Source: Bacteroidales bacterium (GTDB lineage Bacteria; Bacteroidota; Bacteroidia; Bacteroidales; P3). Taken from it: a stretch of 39,719 nt of DNA. A model generated the notes under the pieces. The model did no database searches. It saw only the letters and a program-made list of their open reading frames with translations, and was not told the DNA's origin. A program made the position numbers and the translations under genes. Within the stretch, counting starts at the first letter, position 1, and each line of letters starts with the position of its first letter. Below are positions 33,736-39,719 of the stretch, piece after piece. The DNA lies in contig JAQVXZ010000023.1 of the NCBI GenBank assembly GCA_028708845.1, forward strand, positions 1 to 39,719. Direction: 5' to 3'.

Positions 33736-34575
33736 TTATCTTATAAGACTTACTAACCCCTGTTCTTTAAAGCTATGCCCCTCCATGTTTTCGTATTTAA
33801 TAACGTAAACATAGGCTGCCATTTCACATAAATGTCCTTTATAATAACCGTCCCAACCAAGTCTAATATCTTTTGAAGTAAATAAAAGAACACCATTTCT
33901 ATTGAATATATTCATTTCATAAGACTTTAGTTTTGTGTAGGCAGGCTTAAAGGTATTATTCTCATTCTCTCTAGGAGTGAAAGCATTAGGAATAAACAAT
34001 TCTCTTCTTGTGGAAATGGTATCATTGTCAATCACAGGAGATGATTTTTCTTCAATATGATTAACTATCTCAATCGGTTTGTTTGGTTTAGTGATAGGTA
34101 TGATAGAATTAGCAAGAAAAGGATTAGTTATCTTTAAAGAAGAAGTATTATCTATTTCCTTTATCTGAATTTTCTTTTCAGCAGGAATAGTGTTTGATTG
34201 ATTGGTATTATTTGTTTTAGTTAATGCAATATCTTCATTTATATTATTAACAACTGGCTTAGTTGTCTCTTCATTTGCCCTATTATCAGCAATTGTTTGA
34301 GTATTATTATCAACACTAACCTTTTCTATTTGTTTGGTCTCTGATAGTGAGACTTTTGCTTTCTCAAAAACAACAATTTCTTCTTCATTTCTATTTGTTG
34401 GATTAGAAACTAAAAGAATAGTAATGCCTAATAACAAGATTGCAGCACCAGAAATAGTGAATGCAGCCAAGAAATTAAACTTATGCTTAGGAATTTGTGA
34501 TTTAATATTATCCCAAACTTCTTTTTGAGGAGCCTCTTCAAAGCTTTCAAATCGGTTTTTTAATTTATTTGACAT
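33736..34575 (-). CDS. Membrane protein with T9SS type B-like C-terminal domain, possible anti-sigma factor
   Basis: The protein has 279 aa. The N-terminal ~32 residues are polar (KNRFESFEEAPQKEVWDNIK), like cytoplasmic ends of Bacteroidota anti-sigma proteins. One transmembrane helix follows at ~33-57, then a low-complexity Asn/Thr/Glu-rich linker to ~185. Residues 190-279 are a clear gliding-motility/type B sorting domain: FIPNAFTP, then MNIFNRNGVLLFTSKD, GWDGYYKG, AYVYVIKYE and a last strand GLVSLIR. There is no cleavable signal peptide, so the domain would sit in the periplasm tethered to the inner membrane, unlike normal T9SS cargo. It lies 35 bp after an ECF sigma gene. Anti-sigma function is inferred from position and topology. 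Confidence 0.75.
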   Translation of the reverse strand: MSNKLKNRFESFEEAPQKEVWDNIKSQIPKHKFNFLAAFTISGAAILLLGITILLVSNPTNRNEEEIVVFEKAKVSLSETKQIEKVSVDNNTQTIADNRANEETTKPVVNNINEDIALTKTNNTNQSNTIPAEKKIQIKEIDNTSSLKITNPFLANSIIPITKPNKPIEIVNHIEEKSSPVIDNDTISTRRELFIPNAFTPRENENNTFKPAYTKLKSYEMNIFNRNGVLLFTSKDIRLGWDGYYKGHLCEMAAYVYVIKYENMEGHSFKEQGLVSLIR

Positions 34576-34610
34576 ATATTTTATTCTAATCTATTGTAAA
34601 ATCATTTGTT

Positions 34611-35150
34611 TTAATCCTTATCAGCAAGGTCTGATAAAAGAGTTCTTAGTTTCCTTTTTGCTTTAAAGTTTTGCGTTCTAATACATTCTTGGGTAACCTC
34701 AAGCATATTAGCAACCTCTTCATAAGAACAGCCTTCAATCTCAACCATATTAAAGATAATTCTCTGCCTATTTGCAAGCTTTTGAACTGAATCTAATATC
34801 ATTTGGTTGGAAAACTTATCATAAAAAGATTCATTATCAATTTCATCAGAAGGAATTTGCACATCGTCAGCTGAAACATGCGAAAAACTCTTATCGTAAC
34901 GATAAAAGTTTAAGGCTTGATTGATGAAAATCCTTTTAAGCCAAGCGTCAAAAGAACCAAAAGGCTTATACTTGTCCAAACTATTAAAGACCTTAACGAA
35001 TGCATCTTGAAAAACATCTTGAGCATCTTCCCTACTCCTACAATACCTTAAACAAACACCAAAAAGCTTATCTGAAAACATATCATATAGAGCTTTTTGG
35101 GCTTTGGGGTTTCCTTTCTTACAGCCTTCAATTATTTTATCCAAGTCCAT
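34611..35150 (-). CDS. ECF-type RNA polymerase sigma factor
   Basis: The protein has 179 aa. Region 2 (~20-85) reads LFGVCLRYCRSREDAQDVFQ, then AFVKVFNSLDKYKP and FDAWLKRIFINQALNFYR. Region 4 (~115-172) reads LANRQRIIFNMVEIEGCSYE, then EVANMLEVTQECIRTQNFKAKRKL. No region 1 or 3, so it belongs to the extracytoplasmic-function group. The recognition-helix segment (TQECIRTQNFKAK) is unlike the common 'GTVKSRL' form, so its promoter specificity may be distinctive. The next gene in the unit is the membrane protein with the T9SS-like domain, a probable partner. No clear promoter of its own was found in the 55 bp before it. Confidence 0.9.
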   Translation of the reverse strand: MDLDKIIEGCKKGNPKAQKALYDMFSDKLFGVCLRYCRSREDAQDVFQDAFVKVFNSLDKYKPFGSFDAWLKRIFINQALNFYRYDKSFSHVSADDVQIPSDEIDNESFYDKFSNQMILDSVQKLANRQRIIFNMVEIEGCSYEEVANMLEVTQECIRTQNFKAKRKLRTLLSDLADKD

Positions 35151-35205
35151 TCAGCATATATAACACTATGATTGTTGAAAATGTTTACTTTTGAAACAAA
35201 AAAAA

Positions 35206-35576
35206 CAAAGCAATTCTCTATAAGCCGGGTTCTGTATCCTTAAAATAAGGCTTCTATCATTAATCTAGGACTTATCTCACGATAAGCCTCCAACGACCTA
35301 CCCCTCAGCCATTACGAGCGAGCAACTCTAGGCTGATATATTTGGTCTTTCAACCCATAAGGTTTACCCCAACAACCTATTACTAAGCCATTGCGTGAGC
35401 TCTTACCTCACGTTTTCACCCTTACCCTATTTCTAGGGCGGTTTTTTTCTGTGGCACTTGCTGTCAACACAAATAATGTATTGCCTACCCGTTAGGTAGT
35501 ATGGTGCTCTATGTTGCCCAGACTTTCCTCTCGTAGACTTTTACAGTCTACCAGCGATAGAACGAGAACTGCTTTG
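35206..35576 (-). ncRNA. rnpB: RNase P RNA, type A-like
   Basis: The RNA component of RNase P, which matures tRNA 5' ends. On the minus strand the conserved blocks come in order: GAGGAAAGTCTGGGCAAC (P4 5' side), ACGGGTAGGCAA, GTGCCACAGAAA, GGGTGAAAACGTGAGGTAAG, GGTAAACC and ACAGAACCCGGCTTAT (P4 3' side). P1 is formed by CAAAGCAGTTCTC at the 5' end and GAGAATTGCTTTG at the 3' end, setting a length of 371 nt. A T tract (35198-35205) follows as terminator. A TACCTTTG promoter element ends 6 nt before the 5' end, which fits well. Confidence 0.95.
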
Positions 35577-35581
35577 AGATG

Positions 35582-35589
35582 CAAAGGTA
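35582..35589 (-). promoter_or_regulatory. -7 element of rnpB
   Basis: Minus-strand TACCTTTG matches TAnnTTTG and places the transcription start at about 35576, exactly where helix P1 begins. Confidence 0.75.
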
Positions 35590-35651
35590 AAAATAATACA
35601 AATAGAAATCTTTATTAGGAAAAGAATAATTTAGAATAAAGTATTCATAGT

Positions 35652-35739
35652 ACTATGTTGCCAACATAACTATAATATGTTGCCAACATAGTATAGTTAT
35701 GTTGGCAAGGTATAATCTTTATCTTGGCAAGGAAGACTT
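35652..35739. repeat. Four-unit 22-bp tandem array D with palindromic core TATGTTGCCAACATA
   Basis: Core starts are at 35654, 35676, 35698 and 35720, exactly 22 bp apart. Units 1 and 2 hold a perfect 15-bp palindrome TATGTTGCCAACATA. Units 3 and 4 are decayed on the right (TATGTTGGCAAGGTA, TATCTTGGCAAGGAA). The array lies between the divergent promoters of rnpB (63 bp away) and yggS (157 bp away). Confidence 0.85.
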
Positions 35740-35895
35740 ATAAAAGTAAAGAAAGAAGATAATAAAATAGGGATTTATTTTCTTAAATGCTTAATTTATA
35801 AATACAAACCTTTGATAATAAGTTCCTTTTCTTGAATTTTAAAATATGTTTTTTCTAATTCTTGGTTGTTTGTCTGTAAAGAATTAAAAAAATCT
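35740..35895. other. Intergenic stretch before yggS
   Basis: AT-rich sequence between array D and the yggS promoter element, with no recognised gene or RNA. Confidence 0.5.
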
Positions 35896-35903
35896 TAACT
35901 TTG
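35896..35903 (+). promoter_or_regulatory. -7 element of yggS
   Basis: TAACTTTG fits TAnnTTTG, 20 bp before the ATG at 35923. TTTG at 35869-35872 could be the -33 part with a 23-bp spacer. Confidence 0.6.
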
Positions 35904-35922
35904 CATAATAATATTTAGAATT

Positions 35923-36597
35923 ATGGGTATTGCTGATAATTTAAAAACAATTGGAAAGAAAATTCCACAAAATGTTAAGCTTATTGCTGTTTCGAAGACT
36001 AAGCCTGTGGAGATTATTCAAGAGGCTTACGACTTTGGACATAGGATTTTTGGGGAGAATAAACCTCAAGAACTAAGAGATAAACAAGCTATTATGCCAA
36101 AGGATATTGAGTGGCATTTTATAGGTCATCTACAAACTAATAAGGTTAAGTACATTGCTCCTTTTGTTTCTTTGATTCATGGTGTTGATAGTTTAAAAGT
36201 TTTGAACGAAATTAACAAACAAGCCATTAGAAATGACAGAGTTATTGATTGTTTGATTCAAATCGATATTGCACACGAAGAAACAAAGTTTGGTTTACTT
36301 GAAGACCAAGCAAGGGAATTATTAAATAGTGATGAATTTCGCTCTATGAAAAATGTAAGAATTTGTGGTCTTATGGGTATTGGGTCAATTACTAATGATT
36401 TGAACAAGACCAGAGGCGAATTTAAGGAGCTTAAAACTACTTTTCTTAAATTAAAAGAGGAGTTTTTCTTAAAGGAAGATTCTTTTTCAGAGGTATCTAT
36501 GGGAATGAGTTCGGACTATTCTTTGGCAATTGAAGAAGGTAGCACTATGGTGAGGATTGGAAGTTCTATTTTTGGTGAAAGAGATTATTTAAAGTAG
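35923..36597 (+). CDS. YggS-family pyridoxal-phosphate homeostasis protein
   Basis: The protein has 224 aa, the family's usual length. Lys25 in LIAVSKTKP is the residue that binds pyridoxal 5'-phosphate; FGENKPQEL, WHFIGHLQTNK, GLMGIGSI, SMGMSSDYSLAIEEGSTMVR and IGSSIFGER complete the YggS/PLPBP signature. It is a single-domain TIM barrel without known catalysis, which buffers free PLP and affects amino-acid pools. Cytoplasmic. It stands alone between array D and the DUF3276 gene. Confidence 0.95.
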   Translation: MGIADNLKTIGKKIPQNVKLIAVSKTKPVEIIQEAYDFGHRIFGENKPQELRDKQAIMPKDIEWHFIGHLQTNKVKYIAPFVSLIHGVDSLKVLNEINKQAIRNDRVIDCLIQIDIAHEETKFGLLEDQARELLNSDEFRSMKNVRICGLMGIGSITNDLNKTRGEFKELKTTFLKLKEEFFLKEDSFSEVSMGMSSDYSLAIEEGSTMVRIGSSIFGERDYLK

Positions 36598-36670
36598 GAG
36601 TAATCAAGTAGAAAGGATTTGTTAGTAATTAAATTCTACTCATTATCGCTATTATATAGAATAAATTCAT

Positions 36671-36678
36671 TATTTTTG
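36671..36678 (+). promoter_or_regulatory. -7 element of the DUF3276 gene
   Basis: TATTTTTG fits TAnnTTTG, 35 bp before the ATG at 36714. Confidence 0.5.
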
Positions 36679-36713
36679 CCTTTTAATTAACCAAAATTCA
36701 ATATTAAATTAAT

Positions 36714-37049
36714 ATGGAGCCGACAAGAGAGAGAGACGAAGTGTATTCGAAAGCAGTTAAAGCAGGAAAAAGAACTTATTTCTTTGATGTTAAAGAAACC
36801 AAATCGGGTGATAAATATCTAACTATCACCGAAAGTAAACGCAAGTTTAATAATGAAGATGGTTCATTCTCTTATGAAAAGCATAAAATTTTCTTGTATA
36901 AGGAAGACCACGAAAAGTTCATTAAAGCACTTCAAGGTGTTGTTAGCTATATTGAAACAGGTATCGAACCAGTGTTTGAGGAAGAGATTGATAGTACTAG
37001 TTTTCTAACAAGTAGTTTCGACGACTTCAGTTTTGATATTAAAGATTAA
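36714..37049 (+). CDS. DUF3276 / PUR-family nucleic-acid-binding protein
   Basis: The protein has 111 aa. The sequence EVYSKAVKAGKRTYFFDVKE, then GDKYLTITESKRKF and HKIFLYKEDHEKFIKAL is one PUR repeat (four strands and a helix) as in DUF3276, the bacterial relatives of Pur-alpha found across Bacteroidota and Borrelia. Such proteins bind single-stranded DNA or RNA. The acidic C-terminus (EEEIDSTSF...DDFSFDIKD) is a tail outside the fold. A terminator follows immediately, before parA. Confidence 0.9.
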   Translation: MEPTRERDEVYSKAVKAGKRTYFFDVKETKSGDKYLTITESKRKFNNEDGSFSYEKHKIFLYKEDHEKFIKALQGVVSYIETGIEPVFEEEIDSTSFLTSSFDDFSFDIKD

Positions 37050-37057
37050 AAAAACTC

Positions 37058-37086
37058 AAAGCTGTTCAACAAGGACAGCTTTTTTA
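37058..37086 (+). terminator. Terminator between DUF3276 and parA
   Basis: AAAGCTGT at 37058-37065 pairs with ACAGCTTT at 37075-37082 around a 9-nt loop, then T residues. It ends only 16 bp before the parA ATG. Confidence 0.8.
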
Positions 37087-37102
37087 CTTACTTAAATAAT
37101 AT

Positions 37103-37879
37103 ATGGGTAAAATTATTGCAATTGCAAATCAAAAAGGTGGCGTTGGGAAAACAACTACAGCAATTAATTTAAGTGCTGCATTGGCTGTGATGGAAAAGAA
37201 AACTCTTCTAATTGATGCAGATCCTCAAGCAAATGCTTCTTCTGGTTTAGGAATTATGCCAGAGGATGTAACTGTAAGCATTTACGAATGTCTGATAGAA
37301 GGTGCTAACCCTAAGGATGCAATTCAAGAAAGTTCAACTCCTAACCTTGATGTTCTTCCTGCAAGAATTGATCTTGTTGGTGCAGAAATTGAACTACCTA
37401 AACTTGAAGCAAGAGAATATAGGATGAAAGCTATAACCGATCAACTAAAAGACGATTATGACTTTATTATCATAGACTGCTCACCTTCCCTTGGCCTTGT
37501 TACAATTAATGCATTAACAGCTGCAGATTCAGTTATTATTCCTGTTCAATGCCAGTATTTTGCACTTGAGGGCTTAGGAAAACTTCTAAACACCATACGT
37601 ATTGTTCAGACAAGATTAAATACAGAACTTGAAATTGAAGGAATTGTTTTAACCATGTTTGATTCACGACTAAGACTTGCACGCCAAGTTGTTGAAGATG
37701 TGAGGAGTCATTTTGAACAAATGGTTTTCGACACCCTAATTTATAATAATACAAAACTTGCAGAGGCTCCAAGTTATGGGCAAAGTGCAATTATGTATGA
37801 TGCATCATGTACAGGAAGTGCTAATTATATTAGTCTTGCTAAAGAAGTAGTTAATAAAAACAAACCTAAAAAGAAATAA
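37103..37879 (+). CDS. parA: Chromosome-partitioning ATPase ParA/Soj
   Basis: The protein has 258 aa. The deviant Walker A is KGGVGKTT at residues 11-18; DADPQANASSG (A') and FIIIDCSPSLG (Walker B) follow. The short form without an N-terminal HTH is typical of chromosomal Soj/ParA. It binds DNA in its ATP form and works with ParB to segregate the origin region. No promoter is seen in the 16 bp after the upstream terminator, so either a promoter lies within the DUF3276 gene or the terminator leaks. parB follows after 25 bp. Confidence 0.95.
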   Translation: MGKIIAIANQKGGVGKTTTAINLSAALAVMEKKTLLIDADPQANASSGLGIMPEDVTVSIYECLIEGANPKDAIQESSTPNLDVLPARIDLVGAEIELPKLEAREYRMKAITDQLKDDYDFIIIDCSPSLGLVTINALTAADSVIIPVQCQYFALEGLGKLLNTIRIVQTRLNTELEIEGIVLTMFDSRLRLARQVVEDVRSHFEQMVFDTLIYNNTKLAEAPSYGQSAIMYDASCTGSANYISLAKEVVNKNKPKKK

Positions 37880-37904
37880 ATATCATTATCAACATATCGT
37901 AGTT

Positions 37905-38798
37905 ATGGCAGCAAAAAAACAAGCATTAGGTAGAGGACTGGGGGCATTACTGCAAAGTATGGAAACAACAAATCCAGAGGTTGATTATGATAATTCAATT
38001 ACTGCATCAATAGCTTTAATTCCTATTTCAAAAATTTCAGCCAACCCTCATCAACCAAGAAAAGAATTTGACGATAAAACAATAGAGGAGCTTTCTCAAT
38101 CGATAATAGAACAAGGTGTTATTGTTCCTATAACAGTAACTAAGGCAGCAAATGATACATATATTCTTATTGCAGGTGAGCGTAGGTTGAGAGCGTCTAA
38201 GAAAGCAGGTCTAACGGAAATACCTGCCTATATTAGAGTTGCAACAAAGAACGAAATGATGGAAATGGCTTTGGTTGAAAACATACAAAGAGAAAACCTA
38301 AATGCAATTGAAATAGCACTTTCGCTTCAAGCCCTTATTGAAAGCTTTAATCTTACTCAGGAGAAAATGAGTGAAAAGATAGGTAAAAGCCGTTCTTCAA
38401 TAACTAACTATCTTCGCCTATTGAAGCTTCCTGCTGTTATTCAAATAGCAATTCAAGAAGATAAGATTTCAATGGGACATGCAAGAGCATTAATCAATCT
38501 TGAATCAGAACAAGAGCAGCTAAACATTATGAATCAAATAATTGATAGAGAGCTTTCTGTTCGTCAGGTTGAAGAAATGGTTTCAGAACTTAAGAATCCA
38601 AAACCAACTAAATCTAAGACTTCTAAAAAACAAAAACCCCTACCCGCTTCACATATTGAGTTTCAAAATAACTTATCAGAAAAGCTATCTACTAAAATAG
38701 AAATCAAACGTTCTCAAAGAGGAAAAGGTACAATTACTATTGAGTTTTCAAACGATAAAGACTTTGAAAGAATAATTTCTATTATAGAAGAAAACTAA
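37905..38798 (+). CDS. parB: Chromosome-partitioning protein ParB
   Basis: The protein has 297 aa. The N-terminus is basic (KKQALGRGLGALL), as in chromosomal ParB/Spo0J. The ParB/sulfiredoxin-like domain holds ANPHQPRKEFDD and the CTP-binding GERRLRA (from residue 91). A helix-turn-helix for parS binding (LTQEKMSEKIGKSRSSITNY) and a C-terminal dimerisation segment follow. It forms a CTP-dependent sliding clamp spreading from parS sites. No parS (TGTTTCACGTGAAACA-like) was seen in the window. It is 3 bp from the DUF5683 gene. Confidence 0.95.
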   Translation: MAAKKQALGRGLGALLQSMETTNPEVDYDNSITASIALIPISKISANPHQPRKEFDDKTIEELSQSIIEQGVIVPITVTKAANDTYILIAGERRLRASKKAGLTEIPAYIRVATKNEMMEMALVENIQRENLNAIEIALSLQALIESFNLTQEKMSEKIGKSRSSITNYLRLLKLPAVIQIAIQEDKISMGHARALINLESEQEQLNIMNQIIDRELSVRQVEEMVSELKNPKPTKSKTSKKQKPLPASHIEFQNNLSEKLSTKIEIKRSQRGKGTITIEFSNDKDFERIISIIEEN

Positions 38799-38801
38799 GA
38801 A

Positions 38802-39485
38802 ATGACCCTCAAAGAAATTCTATTATCAGTCTTCTTCCTTTTCTTGAGCCTTTGTGTCCAAGGGCAGGTAATAGATGATAACCCAGAAATTCAAACCCTT
38901 AAAGATACATCTCAAACAAACCTTCCTCAAAGACGTTCAAAAGAAGAGCTAGATTCAATAATAAAGGCTAGACTATCTTCTGAATCAAAACCAGATTCAA
39001 TTCAAAAGGTTAAGACCAAAAATAATACAAAACTATCGCATTCTCCAACCAAAGCAACACTTTATTCATTATTACCAGGGCTAGGTCAGATTTATAATAA
39101 GCAAGCTTGGAAGGTTCCTATTATCTATGCTGCAGAGGGAGCTGTTCTTTATTTTGCTATAACAAACTATAAGGGAGCTCAAAAGTTTAAAAAGGAATAT
39201 ACCCTTAGAGCAAATGGAATTGAAGAAGGGAAAAACCCTGACTATGTTAATTATCCTGATCAAAGTATTTATAACATGTATTATGCTTACCAAAAGAACT
39301 TTGAGTTAAGTATAATGGGTGGAGCATTAGTTTATATATTCAATTTAGTTGATGCAATGGTCTATGGTCATCTTTTCGACTACGACATATCCCCTAACCT
39401 ATCTCTAAACCTTAGTCCTTATTGTTTGCCTTCAATAAGGTCTACTCCAACATTTGGCTTATCAATGAAGTTTAGTCTAAGGTAA
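38802..39485 (+). CDS. Exported DUF5683 protein
   Basis: The protein is 227 aa with a signal peptide (MTLKEILLSVFFLFLSLCVQ). After a polar stretch, the DUF5683 core begins KATLYSLLPGLGQIYNKQAW, then KVPIIYAAEGAVLYFAITNY, with further hydrophobic segments (ELSIMGGALVYIFNLVDAM) and a C-terminal strand-rich end. The domain is a conserved companion of parAB in Bacteroidota; function unknown, probably envelope-associated. It is 3 bp after parB and likely translated from the same mRNA. Confidence 0.85.
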   Translation: MTLKEILLSVFFLFLSLCVQGQVIDDNPEIQTLKDTSQTNLPQRRSKEELDSIIKARLSSESKPDSIQKVKTKNNTKLSHSPTKATLYSLLPGLGQIYNKQAWKVPIIYAAEGAVLYFAITNYKGAQKFKKEYTLRANGIEEGKNPDYVNYPDQSIYNMYYAYQKNFELSIMGGALVYIFNLVDAMVYGHLFDYDISPNLSLNLSPYCLPSIRSTPTFGLSMKFSLR

Positions 39486-39500
39486 AACTTCCTTAATATC

Positions 39501-39539
39501 TTTCCTAAAATAATACTTAATATATGTTTTTTTAGGAAA
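39501..39539. promoter_or_regulatory. Inverted repeat upstream of the last promoter
   Basis: TTTCCTAAAA at 39501-39510 and its exact reverse complement at 39530-39539 (centre spacing 29 bp) flank the expected -33 position of the promoter at 39547. It could be an operator or, less likely, a terminator for the parAB-DUF5683 transcript. Confidence 0.4.
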
Positions 39540-39546
39540 ATAGTTA

Positions 39547-39554
39547 TATATTTG
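39547..39554 (+). promoter_or_regulatory. -7 element of the final outer-membrane gene
   Basis: TATATTTG fits TAnnTTTG, with a leader of about 37 nt to the ATG at 39598. Confidence 0.6.
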
Positions 39555-39597
39555 CAGAGAAAAGTTTCATTTAATACTAACAAAAACAAATAAGACT

Positions 39598-39719
39598 ATG
39601 AAAAGATTTATTTTAGTTTCATTCTTAATAATAGGTATAGCATTTTCTTCAAATGCTCAAAGTTCAAGTAATGATAGATTTGGATACGGTTTCCTTTTTG
39701 GTGGTAACGTTTCTGGAAT
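39598..39719 (+). CDS. Outer-membrane protein, N-terminal fragment cut by the window edge
   Basis: Only the first 40 codons are present: a signal peptide (MKRFILVSFLIIGIAFSSNA, cleavage after NAQ likely), then SSSNDRFGYGFLFGGNVSG. The start of a Gly/Phe/Tyr-rich strand fits an outer-membrane beta-barrel, but the family cannot be named. It has its own promoter. Confidence 0.65.
   Translation, partial: MKRFILVSFLIIGIAFSSNAQSSSNDRFGYGFLFGGNVSG

Noticed and set aside
37103-38798. parS site next to parAB
   Set aside because: No TGTTTCACGTGAAACA-like 16-mer was seen; it may lie outside the window.
1-39719. tRNA or riboswitch genes
   Set aside because: No cloverleaf T-arm motif or riboswitch core was noticed by eye; only RNase P RNA was recognised. 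A dedicated covariance-model search would be needed to exclude weak cases.

Overview
The window looks like the chromosome of an AT-rich member of the Bacteroidota, most likely near Bacteroidales/Marinilabiliales. The reasons are: many promoters of the TTG-N19-TAnnTTTG type; weak or absent Shine-Dalgarno sequences; and family content typical of that phylum (YfhO, DUF4834, DUF4159, DUF5683, the DUF3276/PUR protein, a GT3 glycogen synthase fused to an alpha-glucan phosphorylase, FKBP lipoproteins, and a gliding-motility/T9SS type B C-terminal domain). No species call is possible from sequence alone.

Layout. 1-1442: a complete IS4-family insertion sequence with perfect 25-bp ends, followed by two palindromes. 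1643-8552 (minus): a five-gene envelope operon (rhomboid, UspA-like, DUF4834, YfhO, S9 peptidase). 8720-12556 (plus): gyrA and a TPR protein. 12873-13355 (plus): glutathione peroxidase. 13403-15501 (minus): outer-membrane protein, rsmE, DUF4159. 15607-20806 (plus): FabK/nitronate-monooxygenase-like flavoprotein and the 1408-aa glycogen synthase-phosphorylase fusion, driven from a promoter interleaved with that of the minus operon. 20857-23086 (plus): lipoprotein, EEP phosphatase/nuclease and nth. 23087-24589: 1.5 kb that is mostly non-coding, with a 41-aa lipoprotein, a tandem palindrome array and a cluster of TACAAATGTA sites before an XRE regulator. 24590-29742 (plus): XRE regulator, DHH phosphoesterase, three consecutive FKBP-type proteins, and a DEDDh exonuclease. 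30423-35150 (minus): ECF sigma factor, membrane protein with a T9SS-like C-terminal domain, and a split transketolase with a VWA gene between its halves. 35206-35576 (minus): RNase P RNA. 35923-39485 (plus): YggS, DUF3276, ParA, ParB, DUF5683; then the start of an outer-membrane protein cut by the window edge.

The most unusual signal is not a gene. Four intergenic regions carry short tandem arrays with a strict 21- or 22-bp step, about two turns of B-DNA. Two of them (23281-23368 and 35652-35739) each consist of exactly four 22-bp units, but are built on unrelated palindromes (GATGTACATC and TATGTTGCCAACATA). The other two (12661-12810 and 29840-30000) have a 21-bp step and share sequence with each other. 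The spacing is kept while the sequence differs, and one palindrome shows a compensating pair of changes. I cannot name a described element with this architecture. Other points of interest are the sigma/anti-sigma-like pair with a T9SS type B sorting domain on a membrane anchor, the VWA gene inside the transketolase operon, and Met87 in the quinolone-binding region of GyrA.
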